Source: an uncultured Gammaproteobacteria bacterium
GTDB taxonomy: Bacteria > Pseudomonadota > Gammaproteobacteria > JAADHQ01
Assembly: GCA_947258655.1 (NCBI GenBank)
Contig: CAMYJD010000008.1
Coordinates: 1-64,000, forward strand
Direction: 5' to 3'
DNA: 64,000 bases
Shown: in pieces, positions 57,157 through 64,000 of the stretch
Numbering within the stretch: the first letter of the stretch is position 1
Layout: every line of letters starts with the position of its first letter
The notes under the pieces: model-generated
What the model was told of the DNA's origin: nothing
Database searches by the model: none
Seen by the model: the letters and a program-made list of their open reading frames with translations, nothing else
Translations under genes and position numbers: made by a program

Positions 57157-57772
57157 ACACGGCCATAACCGACGCCATGGCAGACCCAGTCTGCCATGGC
57201 GTACCTTTTTGTTGAGTCTGCTGGCAACACTGGCCTACATCGGCGCCGGCCCGGCACCCGAGGCCTGGGTATTTAGCCGCGAGGCAATCAACCAGGGTGA
57301 GCTGTGGACATTGATCAGCGGACATTGGGTACATAGTGACAGCCGGCACGCCATCTGGAATATCGCAGCCCTGTCAATACTCGGTAGTCTGTTTGAATAC
57401 CGACTCAAGCACCGCATCTTTACCGAACTATTATTGGCCTCACTGTTACTGTCTGTATGGATCGGCAGGTATATGCCCGAATTACAGGCCTATTGTGGGC
57501 TGTCAGGCATACTGAATACGTTGCTGGTTACCGGCGCCATTGCATTATGGCAACGTTATCGCAGCATGTCGCTATTGTTGATACCGGGGCTTGCCCTGGT
57601 CAAGAACCTTATAGAACTGTTCAGTCAGCAGGCCATCTTTACCCATACGGCATGGCCGAGCGTACCGCAGGCGCATCTGGTTGGCATGGGTATCGGGCTG
57701 TTGCTTGTATTGCTCAGGTCAGGCTTCTCTTCCCAGGCAAGATCAGTACTTACTGCTGCAAGGCCTGAATGA
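57146..57772 (+). CDS. rrtA: Rhombosortase (rhomboid-family intramembrane serine protease)
   Basis: A 208-residue membrane protein with about six helices. Rhomboid hallmarks are SGHWVHSDSRHAIWN (GHxxH...HxxxN, about 58-72), the catalytic serine S120 in YCGLSGIL and the catalytic histidine H177 in QAHLVGMGIG. Its short size and the WTLISGHWVHSD motif match rhombosortases, which process GlyGly-CTERM proteins at the inner membrane. It overlaps the VIT/vWA gene by 11 bases, implying coupled translation and a dedicated enzyme-substrate pair. Its 3' end overlaps the convergent peroxiredoxin-like gene by 23 bases. Confidence 0.9.
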   Translation: MPLEHGHNRRHGRPSLPWRTFLLSLLATLAYIGAGPAPEAWVFSREAINQGELWTLISGHWVHSDSRHAIWNIAALSILGSLFEYRLKHRIFTELLLASLLLSVWIGRYMPELQAYCGLSGILNTLLVTGAIALWQRYRSMSLLLIPGLALVKNLIELFSQQAIFTHTAWPSVPQAHLVGMGIGLLLVLLRSGFSSQARSVLTAARPE

Positions 57773-58487
57773 TCTGTGCCGGCTCCATACGTTCTTTATA
57801 ATCATGTTCGGCATGTGCTGCCTTGATAATACCGTCCTTACCTATCACAAACGTACCCGGGATGGGCAAGGCCACTCTGCCCTTGCCGTTGTATGACTCG
57901 ACATCGAGGCCCTTGCGTTTATACAGACTGACCAGATCATCGGACAGTTTATAGTACAGGCGATACTGCTTCATGACCGCGTCGTCAAGATCGCTCAAGA
58001 CCTCGAATGGATAGCCCTTCTGCTTGATCTGTTTGACTGACTGGTCCGGTTGCTGCGGCGTGACCGCTACCAGGCGTGCGCCGTATTTCCCGAACGCGGC
58101 GCGGTTCTTTTGTAATACATGCAAATGCAGATTACAGAACGGGCACCAGGCCCCGCGATAGAACACCAGCACGACCGGACCATGTTGCAACAACGCCGAC
58201 AAAGTCACCGGCTTGCCGAAGGCATTTGTCAACGTGAAGTCCGGCGCCTTTTGCCCGGCCTTCAGACCCGGTGAGGGATCATGTTTTAGTGCCTGTACTA
58301 ACGCATCCTGCATCAACTTGCGCTCGGCAGGACTGAACTTTGCCCCTGATTTCTTTTGCTGTTGCGCGCTCTTTTTCAGCATTAGATCGCGCTGCTCTGT
58401 ATAACTGGTTGCACCTTCGGCATATACGCCAGGCATCTGCCACAGGCACAATGCCAATAACGGGATTGAAATTGATGGTTTTTTCAC
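57750..58487 (-). CDS. Secreted peroxiredoxin-like (AhpC/TSA) protein
   Basis: A 245-residue protein. I start it at GTG 58487 because AAGGAG lies 6 bases before it and a signal peptide follows (KKPSISIPLLALCLWQMPGVYA). The thioredoxin fold begins near residue 80 with GQKAPDFTLTNAFGKPVTLSALL, and the active region is VLVFYRGAWCPFCNLHL, a CxxC in place of a single peroxidatic cysteine. A FxxG-like PGTFVIGKDGIIKAAHAEHDYKERMEP closes it. Probably reduces peroxides in the periplasm; donor unknown. Its last 23 bases overlap the rhombosortase gene. Confidence 0.88.
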   Translation of the reverse strand: MKKPSISIPLLALCLWQMPGVYAEGATSYTEQRDLMLKKSAQQQKKSGAKFSPAERKLMQDALVQALKHDPSPGLKAGQKAPDFTLTNAFGKPVTLSALLQHGPVVLVFYRGAWCPFCNLHLHVLQKNRAAFGKYGARLVAVTPQQPDQSVKQIKQKGYPFEVLSDLDDAVMKQYRLYYKLSDDLVSLYKRKGLDVESYNGKGRVALPIPGTFVIGKDGIIKAAHAEHDYKERMEPAQIIQALQQ

Positions 58488-58557
58488 GTCAAGCTCCTTG
58501 TGCTGCTCATACAACTATAGAACAATTCAGCGCATAGGATTTCAATCCTCTTATTCC

Positions 58558-58705
58558 TTAAAGAAACTCTGATTAATTCAAAATAATTGAGTCATTGCGA
58601 ACGTAGCGCGGCAATCTGTTAAATAGAATCATATAGTTACAGATTGCTTCGTCGTTGCACTCCTCGCAATGACATAAAATGTCGAATTTATCAGAGGTTC
58701 TTTAA
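58558..58705. mobile_element. MITE-like element with nested inverted repeats
   Basis: A 148-base element without coding capacity. Outer inverted repeats of 23 bases lie at 58558-58580 and 58683-58705 (20 of 23 positions pair), each beginning TTAAAGAA. Inside, GTCATTGCGA...GCAATCTGT (58591-58619) faces ACAGATTGC...TCGCAATGAC (58639-58673). The terminal TTAA could be part of the repeat or a target duplication. A remnant of the inner module is seen at 1-110. No transposase is in the window, so mobility is inferred. Confidence 0.65.
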
Positions 58706-58850
58706 CATAAACTCCGGATTAGAACTATCTTGTCAATAGTTGCTGTTATATATTGTCACAAAGATACATGATTGTTGTTGCATGCGCTGCAACGTTATTT
58801 TGCATGGCCGCAGGTCAGCAAGCCTAGAATTAACATCAGGATCAGGACGT

Positions 58851-59267
58851 ATGAAATCAATATCAGCCACAGGTATTTTTACACGCTTTATTGTCGCCAT
58901 CGTGTTGGTGTTCTGTACCTATAACCCGGAAGGCTACTCGTACTATGACTGGGTACTCAAAGACCTGAAGGACATCACCCCACTGAAGGTATTGGCCGGT
59001 ATCGTATTACTGATCGGCTGGATCATCTACATTCGTGCAACGATCCGTTCACTCGGCGCGATTGGCCTGATCCTGGCCTTTGCATTCTTCGGCACATTGG
59101 TGTGGCTGGTCATCGACTGGGGCCTGATCCCGACCGACAGCGTGCGTGCCGTGTCGTATATCATCCTGTTCCTGCTCTGCGCGGTACTGGCGATCGGCAT
59201 TTCATGGTCGCATATCCGCCGTCGCATCAGCGGCCAGGTCGATGTGGATGAGATTGAGGAGGATTAG
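58851..59267 (+). CDS. DUF6524-type small membrane protein
   Basis: A 138-residue protein with four likely membrane helices (about 10-25, 45-62, 68-90, 97-117). The start at 58851 has AGGA upstream and gives MKSISATGIFTRF. The core CTYNPEGYSYYDWVLKDL and the LVWLVIDWGLIP segment match the DUF6524 family as I know it. Function is unknown. It stands alone, between the nested repeat element and the convergent DksA-like gene. Confidence 0.75.
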   Translation: MKSISATGIFTRFIVAIVLVFCTYNPEGYSYYDWVLKDLKDITPLKVLAGIVLLIGWIIYIRATIRSLGAIGLILAFAFFGTLVWLVIDWGLIPTDSVRAVSYIILFLLCAVLAIGISWSHIRRRISGQVDVDEIEED

Positions 59268-59284
59268 CACAGGCTTGTTGGCGA

Positions 59285-59635
59285 TCATTGTTCGTTTTTA
59301 TCGGCGCATTCGATGCATAACGGCGTCGACGGATCGAACTCGAGTCGCTTCAAGGCGATCTCTTCCTCGCATAGGCTGCAGTAACCATAGTCGCCATTTT
59401 CGATACGTTGCAGCGCGGCAGTGATCCTGTTTAGTTCAAGCTGTCGACGTCGTTCGCGCTCCTGCGACATGGCCTGTCCCTGCAACGCATCCATCCTCGA
59501 CAAACGTCCCACGCTCGTTTGATCCAGGGTGACGGTACTGCTGGCATCTTTCCCTGTTTGTGCAAGGGCAAGTAACTCCATGCGTGACTGCAACAACCGT
59601 TCCCTGAAGCTCTGTATCTGTTCGACAGTCAACAT
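59285..59635 (-). CDS. Short TraR/DksA-family zinc-finger protein
   Basis: A 116-residue member of the DksA/TraR family, which binds RNA polymerase in its secondary channel. The coiled-coil region holds SVGRLSRMDALQGQAMSQ, typical of the short DksA-like proteins, and the C-terminal zinc finger has C86, C89, C107 and C110. Its ATG (59635) overlaps the DUF4824 stop as TAATG, so it is translated with the upstream genes. A gene frame extending further 5' is ignored for that reason. Confidence 0.88.
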   Translation of the reverse strand: MLTVEQIQSFRERLLQSRMELLALAQTGKDASSTVTLDQTSVGRLSRMDALQGQAMSQERERRRQLELNRITAALQRIENGDYGYCSLCEEEIALKRLEFDPSTPLCIECADKNEQ

Positions 59636-60504
59636 TACTGCGCCGACGGCAGCGATACTGCATCGATGATCCACGGCTCCAGGCGTTTGCCGTAGGCCAC
59701 AGACAACTGATAACGTGGCGCCTGTTGCAAGACGCGGCTTGAGCGCGGCCTGTCCAGAATCCCCTCGAACAGCGAACGGTATTTCCACGGCACCGTGACT
59801 TCCCTGATAGCGACAGAGTGAATATTGCCGCTCAGCTCCCATACCCCACCTTTTACCACATGTAGCGAGATCCCGACCTTACCCGCGACAATGATATAGC
59901 GTGCACTATCTGCGTATTGTTTGCGCAGGGACTGTTCGTCGTTACCGACATCGATGACAAACAAACGCGAGTTCCTGGTTTGCTCACGCTCCAGCATACG
60001 CTCGGCATTCTTTAACTGGTTTTGATAAATGTCGCTATGCGGATCACGATCGAGCTGCTGCCGTTTTTCAAGCAGGCCTTTCTGAGCATGGTCGAGCGCC
60101 GCCTGATAGGTAGCACCGTCATATTCCAGCACCAGCAGGGCCTCTCTGCTGCGCAATTTTTTATACGCGCGTCGCCCCTGTTCGCTGTCCACTGACGGCG
60201 ACACGTCGTAGCCCACGAGCGCAAGTTTTTTTCGGTCAAACCATGCCGGCGAACCCGAACCGGACAAATAATATTTATGCGCGCGGCCGCTGGCGACACG
60301 ATAGTTCAGGCGCAGGGCAATACCGCTGTTCTCGCGGTTTCTTCCATACCGGTAAGGCAATGTCAGTTCGCGCTCGGTCAATGTTATCCTGCGCACATCG
60401 TCGCCCGCGCGATTATAGTAGACGCCTCCCAACACGACGGCATTTGTCAGCAGCAACAATGCAATGCCGATCAGCAACGGTTTTCTCAGCCTTGAATCCT
60501 TCAT
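59635..60504 (-). CDS. DUF4824 protein
   Basis: A 289-residue protein with one N-terminal membrane helix (LLIGIALLLLTNAVVLGGVYY) and a periplasmic domain of about 250 residues with RELTLPYRYGRNRENSG and a charged middle region (about 140-180). The family has no known function and is typically found next to a DUF2157 gene, as here. Its start overlaps the DUF2157 stop by 4 bases (ATGA), and its stop overlaps the DksA-like start. Confidence 0.8.
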   Translation of the reverse strand: MKDSRLRKPLLIGIALLLLTNAVVLGGVYYNRAGDDVRRITLTERELTLPYRYGRNRENSGIALRLNYRVASGRAHKYYLSGSGSPAWFDRKKLALVGYDVSPSVDSEQGRRAYKKLRSREALLVLEYDGATYQAALDHAQKGLLEKRQQLDRDPHSDIYQNQLKNAERMLEREQTRNSRLFVIDVGNDEQSLRKQYADSARYIIVAGKVGISLHVVKGGVWELSGNIHSVAIREVTVPWKYRSLFEGILDRPRSSRVLQQAPRYQLSVAYGKRLEPWIIDAVSLPSAQ

Positions 60505-61577
60505 CGCGCCTCCTTGATCGACAATAGACCCGCGCTGCGCAGGCGTTTGAAAATAAACAGGAACAGGATCGCGGTCAGACCGATGATCAGGAAGAACAGG
60601 TATTTCGGCATGATTTCCCACCACCAGTCGAACATCTTCGTATACAGAAAGATGACGAAAAAGACATTGCCGGTATTGACGACTTCGGCCCATTGCCGGC
60701 GCAGCCCGATCCAGATCGCCAGCGCGCTGATGATAAAACCGGCCAGTTGATAGCCTCCCTCGATCAATTCGTCATCGGCGTCGATATAACTGGCATCACC
60801 CCAGTTGGCCAGTACCAGCACAGGCAACAATAACATTAACAGGCCAAACACGCGGTAAATCGGCGCAAAGCCCCAGTAATGCCGATGATCGATGAATTGC
60901 GGCACCATGAATATGATCACAGCCGCCGGTAAAAAGTTTTCCGGGCGTTCGCCAAAATCCAGCCAGTACATGCCAGACCAGGTGCCGGTACGTGCCGAGA
61001 TAAATGCGGATATGCAAATAATCCCGGCCGCCAGTAACAGGCGCGCGTCGCAACTATAGGCGAGTAGAAACGCAAACGCCGCCCACACAATAAATGCCTT
61101 GTCGGATGGAGTGATATTGAAGATCTGTCCGAGCATGACCAGGTTTAGCACAAAACACGCAAACGCAACCATTGCCGCAAGTTTGGCGAAATAGCCGCTC
61201 TGGTCACGTGCCACAATCAGCATCGTGACTAAGAACATGAATACCGGCGCAGCGATCAGCAGTGTCACCTGCGTGCTGGTATTGATGCGTCCCCAGTACT
61301 GATAGAACAGGAAGAACACACTCGCCGCCAGCGCCAGCGCACCAAGAAATGAAGCAATGCGCATGCCCAGCGACAGCTGGCGGGTGCGCTGGTCATGGTC
61401 GATATCATAGGACTGACTTAATTGTGCGACCAGCCCAGCATGATAATCATCCAATGCCTGGCGTTGCGCATTACTCAATTGTAGGACGCGCTCACGCTCG
61501 AGTTGTTGCAATTCGAGCTGAAAGGCGCTGATGCGGTCGGCCCGTTCCTGGGCTTCGGACTTGCTCAGTTGTTGCAT
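60501..61577 (-). CDS. DUF2157 multi-span membrane protein
   Basis: A 358-residue protein starting MQQLSKSEAQERADRI at 61577; upstream residues in the frame are unconserved. A coiled-coil N-terminus of about 75 residues is followed by about ten membrane helices, with ASVFFLFYQYWGRI and a WLDFGERPENFLPAA loop. DUF2157 proteins are of unknown function. It is the first gene of a tightly overlapping DUF2157-DUF4824-DksA-like operon. Confidence 0.82.
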   Translation of the reverse strand: MQQLSKSEAQERADRISAFQLELQQLERERVLQLSNAQRQALDDYHAGLVAQLSQSYDIDHDQRTRQLSLGMRIASFLGALALAASVFFLFYQYWGRINTSTQVTLLIAAPVFMFLVTMLIVARDQSGYFAKLAAMVAFACFVLNLVMLGQIFNITPSDKAFIVWAAFAFLLAYSCDARLLLAAGIICISAFISARTGTWSGMYWLDFGERPENFLPAAVIIFMVPQFIDHRHYWGFAPIYRVFGLLMLLLPVLVLANWGDASYIDADDELIEGGYQLAGFIISALAIWIGLRRQWAEVVNTGNVFFVIFLYTKMFDWWWEIMPKYLFFLIIGLTAILFLFIFKRLRSAGLLSIKEAR

Positions 61578-61891
61578 TATTATATTAGCCCTTGTGCATA
61601 TTCCACTACTTATACTAATCCAGTCATATCCAATTGCCCAGCCGGGTTTGTAGGAATATTCTGACAAACAATAGATAAGTAGTGGCCTGCAGGCGTCACA
61701 AGCTTTCCCATATAAACAACTAATTATAAAAATATTTAATGGAATCGCGTAGAAATCTTGCATATCCATTCAATTACCATCAAAATACAAGCCTTAATTT
61801 CAGTTAACAACATTATCAAATGCATGGACCCACCTGATCAATCTCAGGTGTATGATCGATCCGGAGGGGCCGATGTCAGGGAGGAATCATA
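61578..61891. promoter_or_regulatory. Divergent DUF2157 / traT promoter region with leader hairpin
   Basis: A 314-base AT-rich gap. Near traT a 7-bp stem CACCTGA (61831-61837) / TCAGGTG (61844-61850) with a six-base loop lies about 40 bases before the start codon, followed by CGGAGGGGCC and the AGGGAGG ribosome-binding site. A role in traT expression is possible. No gene is seen. Confidence 0.45.
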
Positions 61892-62638
61892 ATGAATCTT
61901 AATCATTCCATAAAAGTTCTCGGTATAATCACAGCAGTAACAGTACCCGTCTATTTATCTGGCTGTGCCGCGACCTCGGTTGCGATTGCCAAAAAAGATC
62001 TGGATGTGCAGACCAAGATGAGTGACACGATCTTTCTCGATCCCGTCTCACCAGACAAAAAGGTCATTTTTATCCAGGTTCGAAACACATCAGATAAACA
62101 GAATTTCGATATCGAGGGACCGATAAAACAGGCCATCCAGTCCAAGGGCTATCGCATTACCCAGGATCCGGAAGCGGCCCACTACCGTCTGCAGGCGAAT
62201 GTGCTGAGTGTCAGCAAGGCCAGTCCCACTGCCGCACAGGCAGCACTTAATAACGGTTACGGCGGCGCCATTGTTGCCGGTGCTGTAGCCGGTGGCGCTA
62301 TTGACAGGAGTTACCGCGGTGCAGCCGTCGGTGGTCTGCTCGCTGGCGCCGCTTCACTGATAGCAGACAATGCGGTCAAGGACGTAACCTATATGGCCAT
62401 CACCGATATACAACTGTCGGAAAAGGCCAAAAAAGGGGTGTTGATTCGCCAGGATAACAAGCAGGATGCCAAGCAAGGTATCGGCGGAAGCCAGCGCCAG
62501 ACATCTTCCGAGGTCACGAACCTGAAGAAATACCGTACACGCGTCGTCAGTACTGCAAACAAGGTCAATCTGGAATACACAGAGGCCGCACCATTGTTGA
62601 CCAGTGGTTTGACACGCTCACTTTCAGGTTTGTTCTAG
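61892..62638 (+). CDS. traT: TraT-family complement-resistance lipoprotein
   Basis: A 248-residue outer-membrane lipoprotein (lipobox YLSGCAAT, about C25). The TraT signature includes VAIAKKDLDVQTKMSDTIFLDPV, TQDPEAAHYRLQANVL and a glycine/alanine-rich hydrophobic stretch GGAIVAGAVAGGAI near 130-145. Plasmid TraT blocks conjugative entry and complement; chromosomal relatives like this may have another envelope role. No transfer genes are nearby. Confidence 0.92.
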   Translation: MNLNHSIKVLGIITAVTVPVYLSGCAATSVAIAKKDLDVQTKMSDTIFLDPVSPDKKVIFIQVRNTSDKQNFDIEGPIKQAIQSKGYRITQDPEAAHYRLQANVLSVSKASPTAAQAALNNGYGGAIVAGAVAGGAIDRSYRGAAVGGLLAGAASLIADNAVKDVTYMAITDIQLSEKAKKGVLIRQDNKQDAKQGIGGSQRQTSSEVTNLKKYRTRVVSTANKVNLEYTEAAPLLTSGLTRSLSGLF

Positions 62639-62654
62639 ACGGCAGGCACAATAA

Positions 62655-62675
62655 AGGGGCGCATGTTGCGCCCCT
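62655..62675 (+). terminator. Terminator after traT
   Basis: AGGGGCGCA, loop TGT and TGCGCCCCT form a nine-bp stem followed by GTTATTATTT, a moderate T-rich tail, 17 bases after the traT stop. Confidence 0.8.
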
Positions 62676-62707
62676 GTTATTATTTACCGGTCGGTCACTA
62701 AGGAACA

Positions 62708-63040
62708 CTACCAGTAGTAACGTCCATAATAGTGATGATAGTAACGGCAGTTCCGGTAGTCATAATATGAACGTGAGTATCGATACAGGTCTGCGCAGGT
62801 GTAACCTCGCTTCCAGTGCTTGCCCTTATATTCTGCAGGCTTCACATTGCTCTTGGTCGCCTGTTCAATATACTTGTTGATCTTGCCCTCGTCGGGAACA
62901 CTAAATGGTTTTGCCATGGTTTCCTGATTGAGCCGCTTCTGCATTTCCGCCATATCGTCAGCTGATACAATACCGACATTAACAATGCATAGACCGAGCA
63001 ATACCCCATTAAATAACTGCATAAAGTTTTTTCTCGCCAC
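62708..63040 (-). CDS. Small secreted tyrosine-rich protein of unknown function
   Basis: A 110-residue protein. I start it at GTG 63040, 7 bases after AAGGAG; an ATG six codons in and a frame to 63070 are alternatives. A signal peptide (about residues 7-26, ending IVSA) is followed by an acidic region and then a C-terminus with 12 tyrosines in the last 31 residues, plus two cysteines (TCADL, RNCR). I recognise no family. Such tails occur in envelope or matrix-associated proteins, which is only a hint. Confidence 0.6.
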   Translation of the reverse strand: MARKNFMQLFNGVLLGLCIVNVGIVSADDMAEMQKRLNQETMAKPFSVPDEGKINKYIEQATKSNVKPAEYKGKHWKRGYTCADLYRYSRSYYDYRNCRYYHHYYGRYYW

Positions 63041-63070
63041 TTCCTGTCTCCTTTGTTCCTTAAGAATCAA

Positions 63071-63434
63071 ATAAACTGACTATTGATGAAATCCTGCCCA
63101 TTCACGCCTGAAAATGAAATCACCCCCCGGATCCGTATGAGCTGATTGAAATCATAATAATTATTGCGGAAATTTTCAATCCGTATACAACGCATACCGC
63201 TGTGTTTGTCGGTCGATATTATTCAGATATGCAGATCAGAAGAATAGCTGTAGCAGCACATATTTGATTATGAACGGGTATGCGCGGCTGTAACGTGGCG
63301 ATAGATTGTAAGTGGATCTTACAGGAACTTGCACTGGCGGCTACTCACGAACATCTCAGCAGATTGTGTTTTCTCCGTGGTAGCTACCAGCCAAGTGAAG
63401 CCACATGACCTTGATCAATTAATATGATTGATCT
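63071..63434. other. Intergenic region without a recognisable gene
   Basis: A 364-base gap. A TGTAAG-TGGAT-CTTACA stem lies near 63308-63324, and GATCAAT (63413-63419) / ATTGATC (63426-63432) forms a stem directly after the stop of the DUF4426 gene that might act as its 3' end. No T-run follows either on the coding strand of that gene. Confidence 0.4.
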
Positions 63435-63875
63435 TCAGAATTGCTTGGTGAATTTGAATTCCTTTTCCTGCGTTTCACCTTCGGGCTTGACCGAAAGTGC
63501 AAAGGTCAATCTTTCACCATTGCGCACGCCGAAATCACTGATGTAATAGACCGCTCCACGGTCCTTTAACTCACGTAATTTCATGCGCCGCATCATACCG
63601 GTCAGGTTGAAGGCATTGCCATTGACATTGGCCTTGACCGACTCGGGTGCATCACCCGCCTTGTTCCGGTTTATGACAACGGTCACGACCGCGCGTTTCG
63701 GATCCCGTTTGATACCCACTGCCTTGGCCACATTCGGCTGCAAATGGTCACTGGGAAACGCGTTGTAATGGATGGTATAATCCTTGTAATTAATCTGGTT
63801 TGACTCTGCAGCAAGCAACTGCGGACTTAGATATACCGTGACTATTAGAACAACAAGTCGAAATAAATTAAACAT
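63435..63875 (-). CDS. Secreted DUF4426 protein
   Basis: A 146-residue protein with a signal peptide (MFNLFRLVVLIVTVYLSPQLLAA) and a DUF4426 domain: INYKDYTIHYNAFPSDHLQPNVAKAVGIKRDPKRAVV near the N-terminus and YYISDFGVRNGERLTFALSVKP near the C-terminus. The family is periplasmic with unknown function. The 125 bases upstream run to the window end and hold AT-rich sequence and a weak promoter only. Confidence 0.85.
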   Translation of the reverse strand: MFNLFRLVVLIVTVYLSPQLLAAESNQINYKDYTIHYNAFPSDHLQPNVAKAVGIKRDPKRAVVTVVINRNKAGDAPESVKANVNGNAFNLTGMMRRMKLRELKDRGAVYYISDFGVRNGERLTFALSVKPEGETQEKEFKFTKQF

Positions 63876-64000
63876 AACCTACCTCCTGCCTATTGCTGCT
63901 ACGCGTCTATTAATTTAGACATTCGCTATTGATAATATATATTCCATGAATCCTGTATTCGCTAATTAAAGTTACTTATGTGCGTACATATGAGTATTAG

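Noticed and set aside
59636-59842. N-terminal extension of the DksA-like protein
   Set aside because: Residues are a shadow of the DUF4824 gene; the ATG at 59635 starts the conserved family region and overlaps the upstream stop as TAATG.
61892-62638. Conjugative element suggested by TraT
   Set aside because: No other transfer, relaxase or integrase gene is nearby; chromosomal TraT relatives are common.

Overview
This is a continuous piece of gammaproteobacterial chromosome. The evidence is the family-level identity of nearly every protein together with gene orders typical of that class: rhlB divergent from trxA-rho, dusB-fis, accB-accC-prmA, groES-groEL, and nudE next to a yrfG-type nucleotidase. 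Type IV pilus, c-di-GMP, DsbD/TlpA redox and SulP genes suggest a free-living aquatic, perhaps Chromatiales-like, bacterium; the exact order cannot be fixed from this sequence. No tRNA, rRNA, CRISPR array, transposase or prophage gene was recognised.

Layout. 149-6428 (minus): glnE, ilvE, a zf-CHCC protein, an ELM1-family protein and a GT4 glycosyltransferase. 6628-10029: pilU converges on groES-groEL across a palindromic terminator; groESL has a sigma32-like promoter abutting a perfect CIRCE operator. 10275-13296 (minus): a periplasmic binding protein overlapping a hybrid histidine kinase. 13737-22366: fxsA, then cutA-dsbD-tlpA, aroQ-accB-accC, prmA and a DUF3426 protein. 22562-28822: dusB-fis-purH and purD, with a dCache diguanylate cyclase on the opposite strand between purH and purD. 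28930-33654: DUF302, lemA with an M48 protease, an outer-membrane barrel, rho. 33850-40128: trxA, rhlB, a PilZ-like protein, a cysteine-cluster protein, nudE, a HAD nucleotidase and small unknowns.

40316-49632 (minus): hrpA, a lipoprotein subtilase followed by a PrcB-like lipoprotein (reminiscent of the Treponema dentilisin complex), and SulP-DUF2288. 50107-52203 (plus): a c-di-GMP-I (GEMM) riboswitch followed by a second PilZ-like protein, paralogous to the one after rhlB. 52219-57772: a serine-hydrolase lipoprotein, a TetR regulator, and a divergent VIT/vWA surface protein overlapping a rhombosortase; three copies of one 13-bp palindrome lie in the divergent promoter. 57750-63875: a peroxiredoxin-like protein, a nested inverted-repeat element, DUF6524, a DUF2157-DUF4824-DksA-like operon, a TraT lipoprotein and two small secreted proteins.

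The most notable systems are (i) the TetR / VIT-vWA / rhombosortase locus, which looks like a dedicated protease with its GlyGly-CTERM-type substrate; (ii) the c-di-GMP riboswitch in front of a protein that itself carries a PilZ-type motif; (iii) the subtilase-PrcB pair; and (iv) GTAGCGA-type heptamer repeats directly after stop codons of housekeeping genes.
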